Positions 4,597 through 12,244 are shown, counted from the first letter of the stretch. The stretch is 13,175 bases of DNA from Oscillospiraceae bacterium (GCA_022511485.1 JAFLUJ010000054.1:1-13175); one strand, 5' to 3'. Notes: generated by a model from the sequence alone, not told the origin. Numbers and translations are program-made.

Positions 4597-7479
4597 TCAG
4601 CAGTCCTTGTAGAAGTCCTCTATAAGCTCCTCCATCTCCATGCCCCGGCTTGCCTTGAAAAGAACGATGTCGTCGGGTTTAAGCTTGTATTTCATGAAGT
4701 TGAGAACCATTTTCTTATCCTCGGAGCTTCCTGCGTGCAGACCAAGCTCCTCTGCCCTTTCGGCTGTATACTTGGATTCCTTGCCGTAGCAGACAAGCAT
4801 ATCTATTCCCTTTTCGACGATATACTCTCCTATTTCCCTGTGCAGCTCATGAGATTTTTCTCCAAGCTCCAGCATATCTCCAAGGACGATCACGCGTCTG
4901 CCGTCTCTTGCAGGCTTCATTCCATGGAGAACGTCTATGGCAGCCTTGACTGATGCAGGAGCAGCATTGTAGCAGTCTACAATGATCGTCTGCTCTCCCC
5001 GCTTCTGGATGTTCTGACGGAGAGAATCCGGCTGGAATCCGCTGAGCATTTCAGCCGCCGCACTTGGGTCGCAGCCGGCAGTGACAGCCACAGCTATCGA
5101 CGCAACTGCATTGTAGACATTATGCTGACCAATACAGAAAAGCTCCACATCGCAGATCATCTCCCCGTTCTGGCGAACGTGGAAAAACATTCTGTCGGAA
5201 TATGTCTTTATCTCTGTAGCCCGGAAATCCGCCTCTGGATCGTTGATGGAATAGGTTATGACCTTTCTGTACCCGTCATACTCCTCCTTTATGGGAGCGA
5301 GAAAAGGATCGTCACTGTTCACGATAAGCGGAGCGTTTTTATCCGCACCCTTAAGTATCTCCAGCTTAGCTTCAAGGATACCCTCCTGAGAACCAAGATT
5401 TTCAATATGGGAATATCCGATATTTGTGATAACGCATATATTTGGCTTGCAAGCCTTTGAAAGCCTTTCAATCTCGCCGAAATCGGACATACCCATTTCA
5501 AATACCGCAGCGGAACAGCTTCTGTTAAGCTTGAAAACGCTGAATGGCAGACCTATCTCATTATTATGGTTGCCCTCGCTTCTAAAAACACTGTGCTTAC
5601 TTGCCAGAGCAAGAGCTATCATTTCCTTGGTGGTAGTTTTTCCCACGCTTCCGGTAACACCGACTACAACAGAGTCAAACTTACTTCTGAACTGTCTGGA
5701 AAGGTCAAGAAGAGCCTTTCTGGTGCTTTTTACCACTATGCACGGTACATCTGCAATGATCTTCTCTGTTACCGCAGCGACAGCTCCGCTGCCTATTGCC
5801 TTGGCGGCAAAGTCATGTCCGTCAAAATTCTTGCCCTTGATGGCAAAGAAAACTCCTCCCGAAACAGGCGCTCTTGTATCAGAGAAAAATGTCGACACAG
5901 CTATCTGACGATCAAAGCTTCTTATGTTATGATGAGATCCTCTGGTGATCTCCACTATCTCGTTTATGGTAAGATATTCCTTCCTGTTGGGATCATACCT
6001 TTTTCTGGAATAGGTCTTCATAATATCCCTGACGATCTCACGTTCGTCAAAGTGGACATGAACATCGTCCTTTAAGATCTGATAGTCCTCATGACCCTTG
6101 CCTGCCAGTATGATAATATCGTTTCTTTCAGCAATTGTTATAGCTCTGCGGATCGCTGCCTTGCGGTCGGTGATCCTGATATACGGCGTGGTAAGGGAAA
6201 GTCCCCCGATTATATCGTCAATGATAGCCTCCGGGTCTTCATTTCTGGGATTATCCGATGTGATGACCATCAGGTCAGCATACTTCTCCACCACCTTAGC
6301 CATAAGAGGACGCTTGGTCTTATCCCTGTCTCCGCCGCAGCCAAAGAGGCAAATAAGACGTCCCTTACAGTACTCCTTGATACCGGGAAGCATTTTCTCA
6401 AGTGCGTCCGGAGAGTGGGCATAGTCGCATATTACAGTAAAGTCCATACCGGTGGGAATGACCTCACATCTTCCCCGGACGCCCTTGAAGGACGCCATGG
6501 ACATGACTGCTGCATTGATGCCCAGATTGAGCTTCAGGCAGGCTGTTATTGCCTGAACGGCGTTCAGGACGTTGTAGCTGCCCATCATATTCAAGGTGAA
6601 AGGATAATTTTTCCTCTGGACTGCTATCCAGAACTTTGTGGACGTACCGCTGAACCTGATAGTATTTCCGGCTACATCCGCACGCTGACCGCTTATAGAT
6701 GTGGAAATACGCTCCACATTGCTGCCCTCCAGCTCGCCGTAAAGCCTCAGACCGTATTTATCGTCTATATTGATAATAGCTGTCTCACAATGATCGGTGA
6801 AAAGCTTTTTCTTTGCCTCGTAATAGCTTTCCATGTCCTTGTGATAATCCAGATGATCCTCTGTAAGATTGGTAAAGATCGCTATACGGAACATAGCAGG
6901 ACCTATCCTGTTCTGAGCCAGCGCAAAGGAGGATACCTCCATAACAACGCAGTCACAGCCGCTTTTAGCCATTTCATAAAATATTCTGTACAGCTCGTAA
7001 ACACGGGGAGTTGTGGGAGTGGCCCCGTCTGTTTTTACGGCTTTTCCGTTTATAAGCGTACCGGTAGTGCCGATAAAGCCAACACGATGTCCCTTAGCTG
7101 CAAGCATATCCTTTATCATGGTGGCGATAGTGGTCTTTCCGTTTGTACCGGTAACGCCGATAAGCTTCATTCTCCGTTCAGGGTGATTGAACCATATAGC
7201 ACAGAGATGTCCGTAAAACACCCGCGAATCGCTTACTATGATCTGCCCTTCAAGACCCAGATCATGCTCGGTAACAACACATAATGCACCCTTTTCAAGC
7301 ATTTCCGCAGCAGCAGAATGTCCGTCAAATTTTGTACCCTTTACGCATACGAAAATATAGCCCTCTTTGACCTTTTTCGTATTATCGGTGATACCTTCAA
7401 CAGCAGCGTGCTTGTCGCTGACATTTTCAGTGATCGGCATGACCTTTTTGACTTCTTCAAGGAGCTCGTCAAGTCTCAT
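4597..7479 (-). CDS. murE-murF: Bifunctional MurE-MurF: UDP-MurNAc-L-Ala-D-Glu--meso-diaminopimelate ligase fused to UDP-MurNAc-tripeptide--D-Ala-D-Ala ligase
   Basis: A single uninterrupted 960-codon frame encodes two cytoplasmic Mur ligases in pathway order. Residues 1 to about 488 are MurE: ATP loop GVTGTNGKTT (108-117), TDGATPTTPR (150-159), EVSSFAL (181-187), YYEAKKKLF with a lysine matching the carbamylated one (about K224), and SDNPRNEDP (408-416), whose DNPR is the meso-diaminopimelate signature rather than a lysine-adding one. After a basic linker (about 489-501, SRKRYDPNRKEYL), residues 502-960 are MurF: SDTRAPVSGGVFFAIKG, ATP loop GVTGSVGKTTTK (607-618), GNHNNEIGLPFSVF, CYNAAPASVKAAI and VLGDMLELGEKSHELHREIG. 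Both halves are full length with intact nucleotide loops, so both are probably active. The ATG at 7477-7479 has a GAGGGG SD about 9 nt upstream. An SD-like AGGAAGGA inside the linker (5978-5985) may be a relic of separate genes. MurE-MurF fusions are known, for example in Bordetella. Confidence 0.95.
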   Translation of the reverse strand: MRLDELLEEVKKVMPITENVSDKHAAVEGITDNTKKVKEGYIFVCVKGTKFDGHSAAAEMLEKGALCVVTEHDLGLEGQIIVSDSRVFYGHLCAIWFNHPERRMKLIGVTGTNGKTTIATMIKDMLAAKGHRVGFIGTTGTLINGKAVKTDGATPTTPRVYELYRIFYEMAKSGCDCVVMEVSSFALAQNRIGPAMFRIAIFTNLTEDHLDYHKDMESYYEAKKKLFTDHCETAIINIDDKYGLRLYGELEGSNVERISTSISGQRADVAGNTIRFSGTSTKFWIAVQRKNYPFTLNMMGSYNVLNAVQAITACLKLNLGINAAVMSMASFKGVRGRCEVIPTGMDFTVICDYAHSPDALEKMLPGIKEYCKGRLICLFGCGGDRDKTKRPLMAKVVEKYADLMVITSDNPRNEDPEAIIDDIIGGLSLTTPYIRITDRKAAIRRAITIAERNDIIILAGKGHEDYQILKDDVHVHFDEREIVRDIMKTYSRKRYDPNRKEYLTINEIVEITRGSHHNIRSFDRQIAVSTFFSDTRAPVSGGVFFAIKGKNFDGHDFAAKAIGSGAVAAVTEKIIADVPCIVVKSTRKALLDLSRQFRSKFDSVVVGVTGSVGKTTTKEMIALALASKHSVFRSEGNHNNEIGLPFSVFKLNRSCSAAVFEMGMSDFGEIERLSKACKPNICVITNIGYSHIENLGSQEGILEAKLEILKGADKNAPLIVNSDDPFLAPIKEEYDGYRKVITYSINDPEADFRATEIKTYSDRMFFHVRQNGEMICDVELFCIGQHNVYNAVASIAVAVTAGCDPSAAAEMLSGFQPDSLRQNIQKRGEQTIIVDCYNAAPASVKAAIDVLHGMKPARDGRRVIVLGDMLELGEKSHELHREIGEYIVEKGIDMLVCYGKESKYTAERAEELGLHAGSSEDKKMVLNFMKYKLKPDDIVLFKASRGMEMEELIEDFYKDC

Positions 7480-7540
7480 GGTATATACACCCCTCTATCA
7501 GATATTATATCAGGCTCTGCTGCAAAGACACTCCATGCAG

Positions 7541-9847
7541 TTATCCCTGATCCTTCGTTACGAATGTTACTTCAATGATCGTTCCTGCCGGAACAATGCT
7601 TCCTTCCGCGTAATTCTGGCTGTATGCTATCGCTCCCGACTGATTTGCTGCACCGTCTCCTACCTTGAAATTCAGGTCGGCATTTGTGAGAAGATAGTTT
7701 ACGTCCGATAATCCGTATCCGATGATATTCGGAACGGTAACATACTGTGTTTCATAGTTTTCCTCGGTGTAAAGGATGACCTTTCCGTTTCTCGGTATGG
7801 AGCTTCCCCTCTGAGGTACCTGCGCCACTACCTTGTTTCCGTCGCCTACTACAGTTACCTGCAAGCTCTGGGATTCAAGGGTCTCCTTGGCAATATCCAC
7901 GGACTCGCCCTCAACAGAAGGAAGGCTTACACCAAGTGATTTCAGCTCTTCCTCGGTATATTCGGGATAATATCCCAGATATGGCAGAGCCTCTTTAAGT
8001 ACGTTTGTTACCGCAGGAACGGCAACGATGCTTCCGTAATACATAAGAGAGCCGTTCTGATCCCGTGCCTTAGGCTCGTCAACCATAACGAGAAGGATGA
8101 CCTCCGGGTCGTCGGCAGGAGCAAATGCACAGTATGAAGAAACGTAAAGCTCCTCATCGCCGGTCTCATTGGTCTTGTCGATCTTCTGGGACGTTCCCGA
8201 CTTTCCTCCGATGTCATATCCTTTGATATAGGCGTTTGAGCCGCCCTTTGTATTTACAACGCTTTCAAGGACCTGTCTCATCTGAGCGGATGTTTCCTCG
8301 GAAATAACCTGCCGCTTTATGGAAGGCTCTGTAGTCTTGATAACATTTCCGTTAGGGTCAACTATCTTGCTTACCACATAAGGAGTTACAAGGTATCCGC
8401 CGTTTACAACAGCAGCGTAGGCAGTGACCATCTGCAAGGGAGTTATTTTGTTTGTCTGACCGAAGGAGCTGGACGCCAGCTCTACAGGACCGTACTCCCT
8501 TGTGTCGATATAGATACTGTCTGCCTCTCCGGGAAGATCGATCCCGGTAGGCTCGGTAAGACCGTATGCCTTGAAATATTCATAGAACTTATTCTTGCCC
8601 AGCAGCTGACCTATCTGGATAAACGCCGGGTTGCAGGAGTTTGTCATTGCTGTGGTAAAGTCCTGAGTGCCATGTGAATAAGTCGACCAGCAGTGGATCT
8701 CCTCGCCTGCAACATCAATGACCTGACCGCAGTTAAATGTGGAATTAAGGCTGATGACCTTTTCCTCCAGAGCGGAAGAACCTGTTACTACCTTGAAAAC
8801 AGAGCCGGGGAAATAAAGCTCGGTGATAGCCTTATTTTTCCATTGCTGCTCTCTGAGGGTAGCGTACATTTCATTGTACTCCTCCTCATCGGTAAGAAGG
8901 GAGAGCTTTGCAACGTCAGCCGGATTGTACAGGGAGTTTCTGTCGTTTATATTGAATCCGGGGGTGCTTGCCATAGCAAGGATAGCTCCCGTATTTACTT
9001 CCATCATAATTGCACAGGCGCGGTTCTGTACATAGTGAGCATTGACCTGCTGCTCCAGATATTTTTCCACATAGGACTGGAGGGTCATATCAATAGTCAG
9101 ATACAGGGAATTTCCGTCCTGGGCCTCGTACATCTTATCGTTCTTATATGGCATTTCGTTTCCCATACCATCGGTAGCGGAGATGATCTTTCCGTCAACT
9201 CCCTTTAAATAGTCGTTATAGTAGGATTCAACGCCGTAAATGCCGTCTCCGTCATAGTTTGTAAAGCCTATTACCGCAGCCGCAAGCTCGCCCTGGGGAT
9301 AATATCTTTTGGTATCAAGCTCCGAATAAATGAGATTTCCAAGCTCTTCTTCGGAAGCACGAGCAAATATCTTATCGGCGACAGGCTTTTCAACAGACTT
9401 CTTTACAGAAGCCCATCTTCTGCTTGCGCCGTCCTCGGTAAGCTTCTTCACAGCGTCTTCATAGGAAACACCTGAAAGCTCCTCACTAAGGATAGTTGCC
9501 GCTGCGTCGATCATACGCTCCGATTCAAGAACGTCCGGAAGCTCGTCTTCGTCAAGCTTTGCTTCCTTTTGCTGCTGCTGATATATAAGGTTCGGATTTA
9601 CTATTATAGAATAGACCGTAGCAGACTGAGCAAGTATCTTTCCGTTTGCATCGTAAATACTGCCCCGATTCGCCTTGACAATGGTACTTCCGAACTGATT
9701 TTCATTTGCAAGAGCCTGATACTTGTTATTATCCGTAATAGACGTCCGGAAAAGATTTACAAGTATCCAGCCGGTAAAAGCAAGGAACACCGGCAGTACG
9801 ATAAGATTCAGCTTGAATCTCATTTTATTGGTAGGCTGATAAGACAT
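7541..9847 (-). CDS. ftsI: Class B penicillin-binding protein (FtsI/PbpB/SpoVD type) with two C-terminal PASTA domains
   Basis: Membrane-anchored D,D-transpeptidase that cross-links septal peptidoglycan, working with FtsW and the FtsL-type protein. It has 768 residues: a short cytoplasmic N-terminus, one membrane segment (about 14-34, LIVLPVFLAFTGWILVNLF), a PBP dimerisation region beginning near RGSIYDANGKILAQS, then the transpeptidase domain with FPGSVFK (catalytic S349, K352), SCN (404-406) and KSGT (549-552). Two PASTA repeats follow, about 640-696 and 701-766 (VTVPNIIGYGLSDVNYLL). Two PASTA domains fit B. subtilis PbpB or PBP2x; SpoVD usually has one. Only one such PBP is present here, so it may serve vegetative division, sporulation or both. 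The ATG at 9845-9847 is well supported by AGGAGG 6-7 nt upstream. Upstream lies a 264-bp spacer packed with hairpins, unusual inside a dcw operon. Confidence 0.95.
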   Translation of the reverse strand: MSYQPTNKMRFKLNLIVLPVFLAFTGWILVNLFRTSITDNNKYQALANENQFGSTIVKANRGSIYDANGKILAQSATVYSIIVNPNLIYQQQQKEAKLDEDELPDVLESERMIDAAATILSEELSGVSYEDAVKKLTEDGASRRWASVKKSVEKPVADKIFARASEEELGNLIYSELDTKRYYPQGELAAAVIGFTNYDGDGIYGVESYYNDYLKGVDGKIISATDGMGNEMPYKNDKMYEAQDGNSLYLTIDMTLQSYVEKYLEQQVNAHYVQNRACAIMMEVNTGAILAMASTPGFNINDRNSLYNPADVAKLSLLTDEEEYNEMYATLREQQWKNKAITELYFPGSVFKVVTGSSALEEKVISLNSTFNCGQVIDVAGEEIHCWSTYSHGTQDFTTAMTNSCNPAFIQIGQLLGKNKFYEYFKAYGLTEPTGIDLPGEADSIYIDTREYGPVELASSSFGQTNKITPLQMVTAYAAVVNGGYLVTPYVVSKIVDPNGNVIKTTEPSIKRQVISEETSAQMRQVLESVVNTKGGSNAYIKGYDIGGKSGTSQKIDKTNETGDEELYVSSYCAFAPADDPEVILLVMVDEPKARDQNGSLMYYGSIVAVPAVTNVLKEALPYLGYYPEYTEEELKSLGVSLPSVEGESVDIAKETLESQSLQVTVVGDGNKVVAQVPQRGSSIPRNGKVILYTEENYETQYVTVPNIIGYGLSDVNYLLTNADLNFKVGDGAANQSGAIAYSQNYAEGSIVPAGTIIEVTFVTKDQG

Positions 9848-9924
9848 ACTCGTCCTCCTATAGTCAATGTGTCAAAGAGAAGCGGTGAGTCTTGTACGGC
9901 TTGTATATCTCCCGCTCCTAAATT

Positions 9925-10008
9925 ATACTGCCCGTTACAGCAAACAATAGTATTGTTTGCTGTGCCGCCTGCGGCGGCTGCAAAATCATGGATTTTGCAG
10001 GGCAGTAT
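9925..10008. repeat. Cloverleaf-like three-hairpin element, unit 1
   Basis: A perfect 9-bp outer stem, ATACTGCCC (9925-9933) and GGGCAGTAT (10000-10008), encloses three perfect hairpins with no bases between them. The first is 9937-9963: an 11-bp stem, 12 bp if T9948-A9952 pair. The second is 9964-9978: GCCGCC, loop TGC, GGCGGC. The third is 9979-9999: TGCAAAATC, loop ATG, GATTTTGCA. Only GTT (9934-9936) is unpaired at the junction. It lies between the ftsL-like gene and the PBP gene, in the transcribed spacer. It may be a mobile palindromic element, a structured RNA or an mRNA-processing site. No ORF is convincing. Confidence 0.8.
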
Positions 10009-10019
10009 GAATGAATGAC

Positions 10020-10094
10020 GGCTATGCGGCTGCGCCGCGCCCATGAACCTTGTTCATGGGCATTTCAAAGTGTATAACACTTTGAAATAGAGCC
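10020..10094. repeat. Cloverleaf-like three-hairpin element, unit 2
   Basis: Three perfect hairpins again abut without spacers. The first is 10026-10038: GCGGC, loop TGC, GCCGC. The second is 10039-10061: GCCCATGAAC, loop CTT, GTTCATGGGC. The third is 10062-10088: ATTTCAAAGTG and CACTTTGAAAT, extendable to 12 bp. A short outer stem, GGCT (10020-10023) and AGCC (10091-10094), closes the unit. Its hairpin sequences differ from unit 1, but the architecture and 3-nt loops match, and both units hold a short GC-rich stem with a TGC loop. The 11 bp between units is GAATGAATGAC. Confidence 0.75.
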
Positions 10095-10111
10095 TGATAT
10101 AATGTATTACA

Positions 10112-10573
10112 TCAACCGCGGATATATTCCAGAAAATCACTGAAAGAATTTTTGAGCTTGACAAAAATATTCTCCTCGTTTTCAGGAATGTCCACGATGC
10201 TTCCGTTAGAAATGCTTACATACTCTATCTGGGATTTATCCAGCTTCTGCATACCAAGGATGTCCTCAGCATAGCTTTCCAGAGACCGTAAGGAGGTCTT
10301 TTCTTCAATCTCTGACTGCATACGGACATTTTCGCTGTAAAGCATATCCACATACTTGTTCTGAGCTGCGATCTCTGCATAAATGGACGCATTTTCCACC
10401 TTTCCGTAGATAACAGCCCCCAGCAAAAGTCCCGCCGCAGTGATCGTAACGATCATTTTGGGAACAGAACCTACGTGCTCTGCACGCTGTCTGCGAACGC
10501 GTATTTTGCGCACCTTTTCCGGCGCCACGTCCTCATATTTGGTGAGGTCGTAAGCAAGATTGTTTTTACTCAT
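10112..10573 (-). CDS. ftsL: FtsL/DivIC-like septum formation protein
   Basis: Small bitopic membrane protein expected to join the FtsL-DivIC-DivIB complex that activates FtsW and its PBP. From the ATG at 10571-10573 it has 153 residues: a basic cytoplasmic N-terminus (RKIRVRRQR), a single hydrophobic segment (about 40-58, MIVTITAAGLLLGAVIYG), then a heptad-like extracytoplasmic coiled coil (IYAEIAAQNKYVDMLY to MQSEIEEK) ending in the FtsL/DivIC-like AEDILGMQKLDKSQIEYVSI. I chose this start because AAAGGA lies about 8 nt upstream; the frame extends to a TTG at 10642, but with no SD and with low-complexity basic sequence. Identity rests mainly on topology and position between rsmH and the PBP gene; primary sequence in this family is poorly conserved. 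Confidence 0.85.
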   Translation of the reverse strand: MSKNNLAYDLTKYEDVAPEKVRKIRVRRQRAEHVGSVPKMIVTITAAGLLLGAVIYGKVENASIYAEIAAQNKYVDMLYSENVRMQSEIEEKTSLRSLESYAEDILGMQKLDKSQIEYVSISNGSIVDIPENEENIFVKLKNSFSDFLEYIRG

Positions 10574-10655
10574 TACGGTTTCCTTTCTTTTATGATCCCT
10601 TTGTTCTTTTTTTCTCTTTATTAATAAGGCGACACCGTCCAAAACGGCTGCACCT

Positions 10656-11585
10656 TTATATCTTTTCTATGATCCTGAGCTTTGCGCTTCTGCTTCTGGG
10701 ATTTGCCTCCAGCTCATTTTCCGAAGCCTCGATGGGTTTTCTGTTTACAAGCCGTCCTCTCGGAGTTCTCCCGCAGACGCACTGGGGAAAATCCGGAGGG
10801 CATATACAGCCCTTGCAGAATGACGCAAACCGCTGCTTCACTATCCTGTCTTCCAAGGAATGGAAGGTTATGACACACAGCCTTCCGCCGCTTTTAAGAA
10901 GCTCGAAAGCGTCGTCCAGACCCTTATCAAGACACTCAAACTCCGCGTTTACCGCTATCCTGAACGCCTGAAAGGCTTTCCGGCAGGGATTCTTGTCTCT
11001 TTTGAACTTTGCCGGTACGGCTCTGCCGATGATCTCCGCCAGCTCTCCTGTAGTCTCAATGGGCTTGATACTGCGCTGTCTGACTATCTCTGCGGCTATT
11101 TTCCTGCTGAACTTCTCCTCGCCGTATTCAAACATGATACGGCTCAGCTCATCCTCCGAAAGCCCGTTCACAAGGTCGGCGGCAGTTTGTCCCGACTGGG
11201 ACATACGCATATCAAGAGGAGCGTCCCCATGATAGGAAAATCCTCTTTCAATAGTATCAAGCTGATGGGAGGATACTCCCAGATCAAGCAGGATACCGTC
11301 CGGTGAGGAAGCTCCCTCATTTTTGGCAATTTCCATTATATCGGAGTAATTCCCCTGTACCACCTTTGCATTGTATGAGGCAAGACGTTCAGAGGCAGCC
11401 TTTACAGCGTCGGGATCCCGGTCAATGCCCAAAAGCCTTCCGGAAGTAAGCCGTTTCGCAATTTCGGAGGAATGTCCTCCCCCGCCGCAAGTCCCGTCGA
11501 TATATATTCCGTCAGGCTTGATGTCAAGTCCTGATATGACCTGGTCAAGCAGCACCGGAACATGGGAAAAGTTAATTTTATCCAT
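10656..11585 (-). CDS. rsmH: 16S rRNA (cytosine(1402)-N(4))-methyltransferase RsmH (MraW)
   Basis: SAM-dependent methyltransferase that N4-methylates C1402 in the decoding centre of 16S rRNA. It has 309 residues, the usual size. The N-terminal SHVPVLL leads into the SAM loop DGTCGGGGHS (30-39). Further signatures are GIDRDPDA, ILLDLGVSSHQLD (98-110), GFSYHGDAPLDMRM (115-128), FQAFRIAVNAE, VITFHSLEDRIVK (238-250) and the C-terminal NPRSRSAKLR. A cysteine cluster (C257, C260, C262, C269, C271) sits in FCKGCICPPDFPQCVCG and could bind a metal, though this is not shown. The ATG at 11583-11585 begins MDKINFSHVPVLL as expected, but only a weak GAAGAAAG lies upstream, so translation may be coupled to mraZ, which ends 44 bp earlier. 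Confidence 0.97.
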   Translation of the reverse strand: MDKINFSHVPVLLDQVISGLDIKPDGIYIDGTCGGGGHSSEIAKRLTSGRLLGIDRDPDAVKAASERLASYNAKVVQGNYSDIMEIAKNEGASSPDGILLDLGVSSHQLDTIERGFSYHGDAPLDMRMSQSGQTAADLVNGLSEDELSRIMFEYGEEKFSRKIAAEIVRQRSIKPIETTGELAEIIGRAVPAKFKRDKNPCRKAFQAFRIAVNAEFECLDKGLDDAFELLKSGGRLCVITFHSLEDRIVKQRFASFCKGCICPPDFPQCVCGRTPRGRLVNRKPIEASENELEANPRSRSAKLRIIEKI

Positions 11586-11629
11586 AAAGCATATCTTTCT
11601 TCATATTTAAGCGGTAGTATCAGCACACT

Positions 11630-12058
11630 TTAATAAGGCAGGTCAGACAAAGCGTCGGAAAGCATATCGGGTGTGATCTCTCCGATGTACTTCTTAAATC
11701 TGACTGTATCCCATATCTCTGCATGGTTTGTGACACCGAGCACCGTAACATCGTGGTCAAGACCTGCATATTCACGCAGATTCTGTGGGATAAGGATACG
11801 GCCCTGCTTATCAGGCTCAACGATACAGGCATTGATGATGAACATTTTGGCAGCCCTTGCCTTATCTCCTGTAATGGTCTGGAGCTTTTCAGTAAATATA
11901 TCCCATTCCTCATTTGAATATACATACAGACAGCCGTCCTTGCCAATGGTGACGATAAAGCTGACGCCTAATCTGTCCCGCAGCTTTGTGGGGAAAGCCA
12001 TACGTCCCTTGGCGTCCATAGTATGCTCATATGTACCCATAAGACCGTTTGCTGCCAT
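11630..12058 (-). CDS. mraZ: Transcriptional regulator MraZ
   Basis: Ring-forming DNA-binding protein of the AbrB/SpoVT fold and first gene of the cluster; in characterised bacteria it binds direct repeats near its own promoter and controls the dcw operon. The protein has 142 residues with the two expected tandem half-domains, each with its signature: DAKGR (15-19) in TMDAKGRMAFPTKLRD, and DKQGR (83-87) in EPDKQGRILIPQNLREYAGL. The ATG at 12056-12058 begins MAANGLMGTYEHTMDAKGR, typical of the family, and a modest SD (AAGGGATGGTGAT) lies within 20 nt. Upstream is a roughly 140-nt leader with a GC-rich repeat, a hairpin, MraZ-box-like repeats and a strong promoter, so autoregulation is likely. 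Confidence 0.97.
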   Translation of the reverse strand: MAANGLMGTYEHTMDAKGRMAFPTKLRDRLGVSFIVTIGKDGCLYVYSNEEWDIFTEKLQTITGDKARAAKMFIINACIVEPDKQGRILIPQNLREYAGLDHDVTVLGVTNHAEIWDTVRFKKYIGEITPDMLSDALSDLPY

Positions 12059-12092
12059 GCTTTATCACCATCCCTTCGTTTGCTTTGTATCC

Positions 12093-12128
12093 GTACAGCA
12101 GCGATATGCCCGTGAGGGCTTCCCCGCT
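12093..12128. repeat. GC-rich dispersed repeat, copy 3, in the mraZ leader
   Basis: Matches 946-980 over about 35 bp (GTAC, CAGCGAT, then TGCCCGTGAGGG and CTTCCCCGCT) with a few substitutions and one 1-bp indel. Here the GCCC-GTGA-GGGC stem (12108-12119) is possible. It lies in the predicted 5' leader of mraZ, about 35 nt before the start codon. Its presence at both ends of the cluster points to a family scattered through the genome. Confidence 0.7.
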
Positions 12129-12147
12129 TTCCACCGACTGTGGAAAG
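12127..12147. repeat. Hairpin in the mraZ leader
   Basis: CTTTCCAC (12127-12134) and GTGGAAAG (12140-12147) form a perfect 8-bp stem with a 5-nt loop, next to the GC-rich repeat. In the mraZ transcript no U-run follows, so attenuation is not supported. It may be the other half of the dispersed repeat or a leader structure. Confidence 0.6.
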
Positions 12148-12160
12148 TTATGTTGAAACT

Positions 12161-12201
12161 TCACCACTTTTCACCTCAAAATGGAGATGAATCACCACTT
12201 T
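12161..12201 (-). promoter_or_regulatory. Putative MraZ operator (three 10-bp boxes)
   Basis: On the minus strand AAAGTGGTGA occurs exactly twice (12192-12201 and 12161-12170), with a degenerate TTTGAGGTGA (12171-12180) directly abutting the second. MraZ of mollicutes and Firmicutes is known to bind tandem AAAGTG-type boxes at about 10-bp spacing near the mraZ promoter. Here the first box starts 6 nt after the -10 hexamer, near the predicted start of transcription, so binding would block initiation or promoter clearance. The motif is seen; binding is inferred. Confidence 0.7.
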
Positions 12202-12207
12202 AATGAT

Positions 12208-12236
12208 ATTATACACCAACTCGCCCCAAATTTCAA
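12208..12236 (-). promoter_or_regulatory. Sigma-A-type promoter of the mraZ/dcw operon
   Basis: On the minus strand TTGAAA (12231-12236, 5 of 6 to consensus) and a perfect TATAAT (12208-12213) are separated by exactly 17 bp. Transcription would start near 12201, giving a leader of about 140 nt. It is the only strong minus-strand promoter found above the cluster. Confidence 0.85.
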
Positions 12237-12244
12237 CCTTTCAG

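Noticed and set aside
5566..7284. Long plus-strand frames opposite the murE-murF gene (169 and 397 codons).
   Set aside because: Shadow frames antisense to a well-supported gene; translations show no domain or motif, and no promoter or SD was recognised.
9820..10044. 74-codon minus-strand frame through the hairpin spacer beginning MGAAQPHSRHS.
   Set aside because: It is made mostly of inverted repeats, overlaps the PBP start in another frame and has no SD. It is explained by the palindromic elements.
10574..10642. N-terminal extension of the FtsL-like protein to a TTG at 10642 (176 residues).
   Set aside because: No SD for the TTG, and the added residues are low-complexity basic sequence. 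The ATG at 10573 has a proper SD.
11586..11610. Eight-codon leader ORF (MKKDMLYG) overlapping the rsmH start.
   Set aside because: No SD precedes its ATG and the frame is too short to distinguish from chance.
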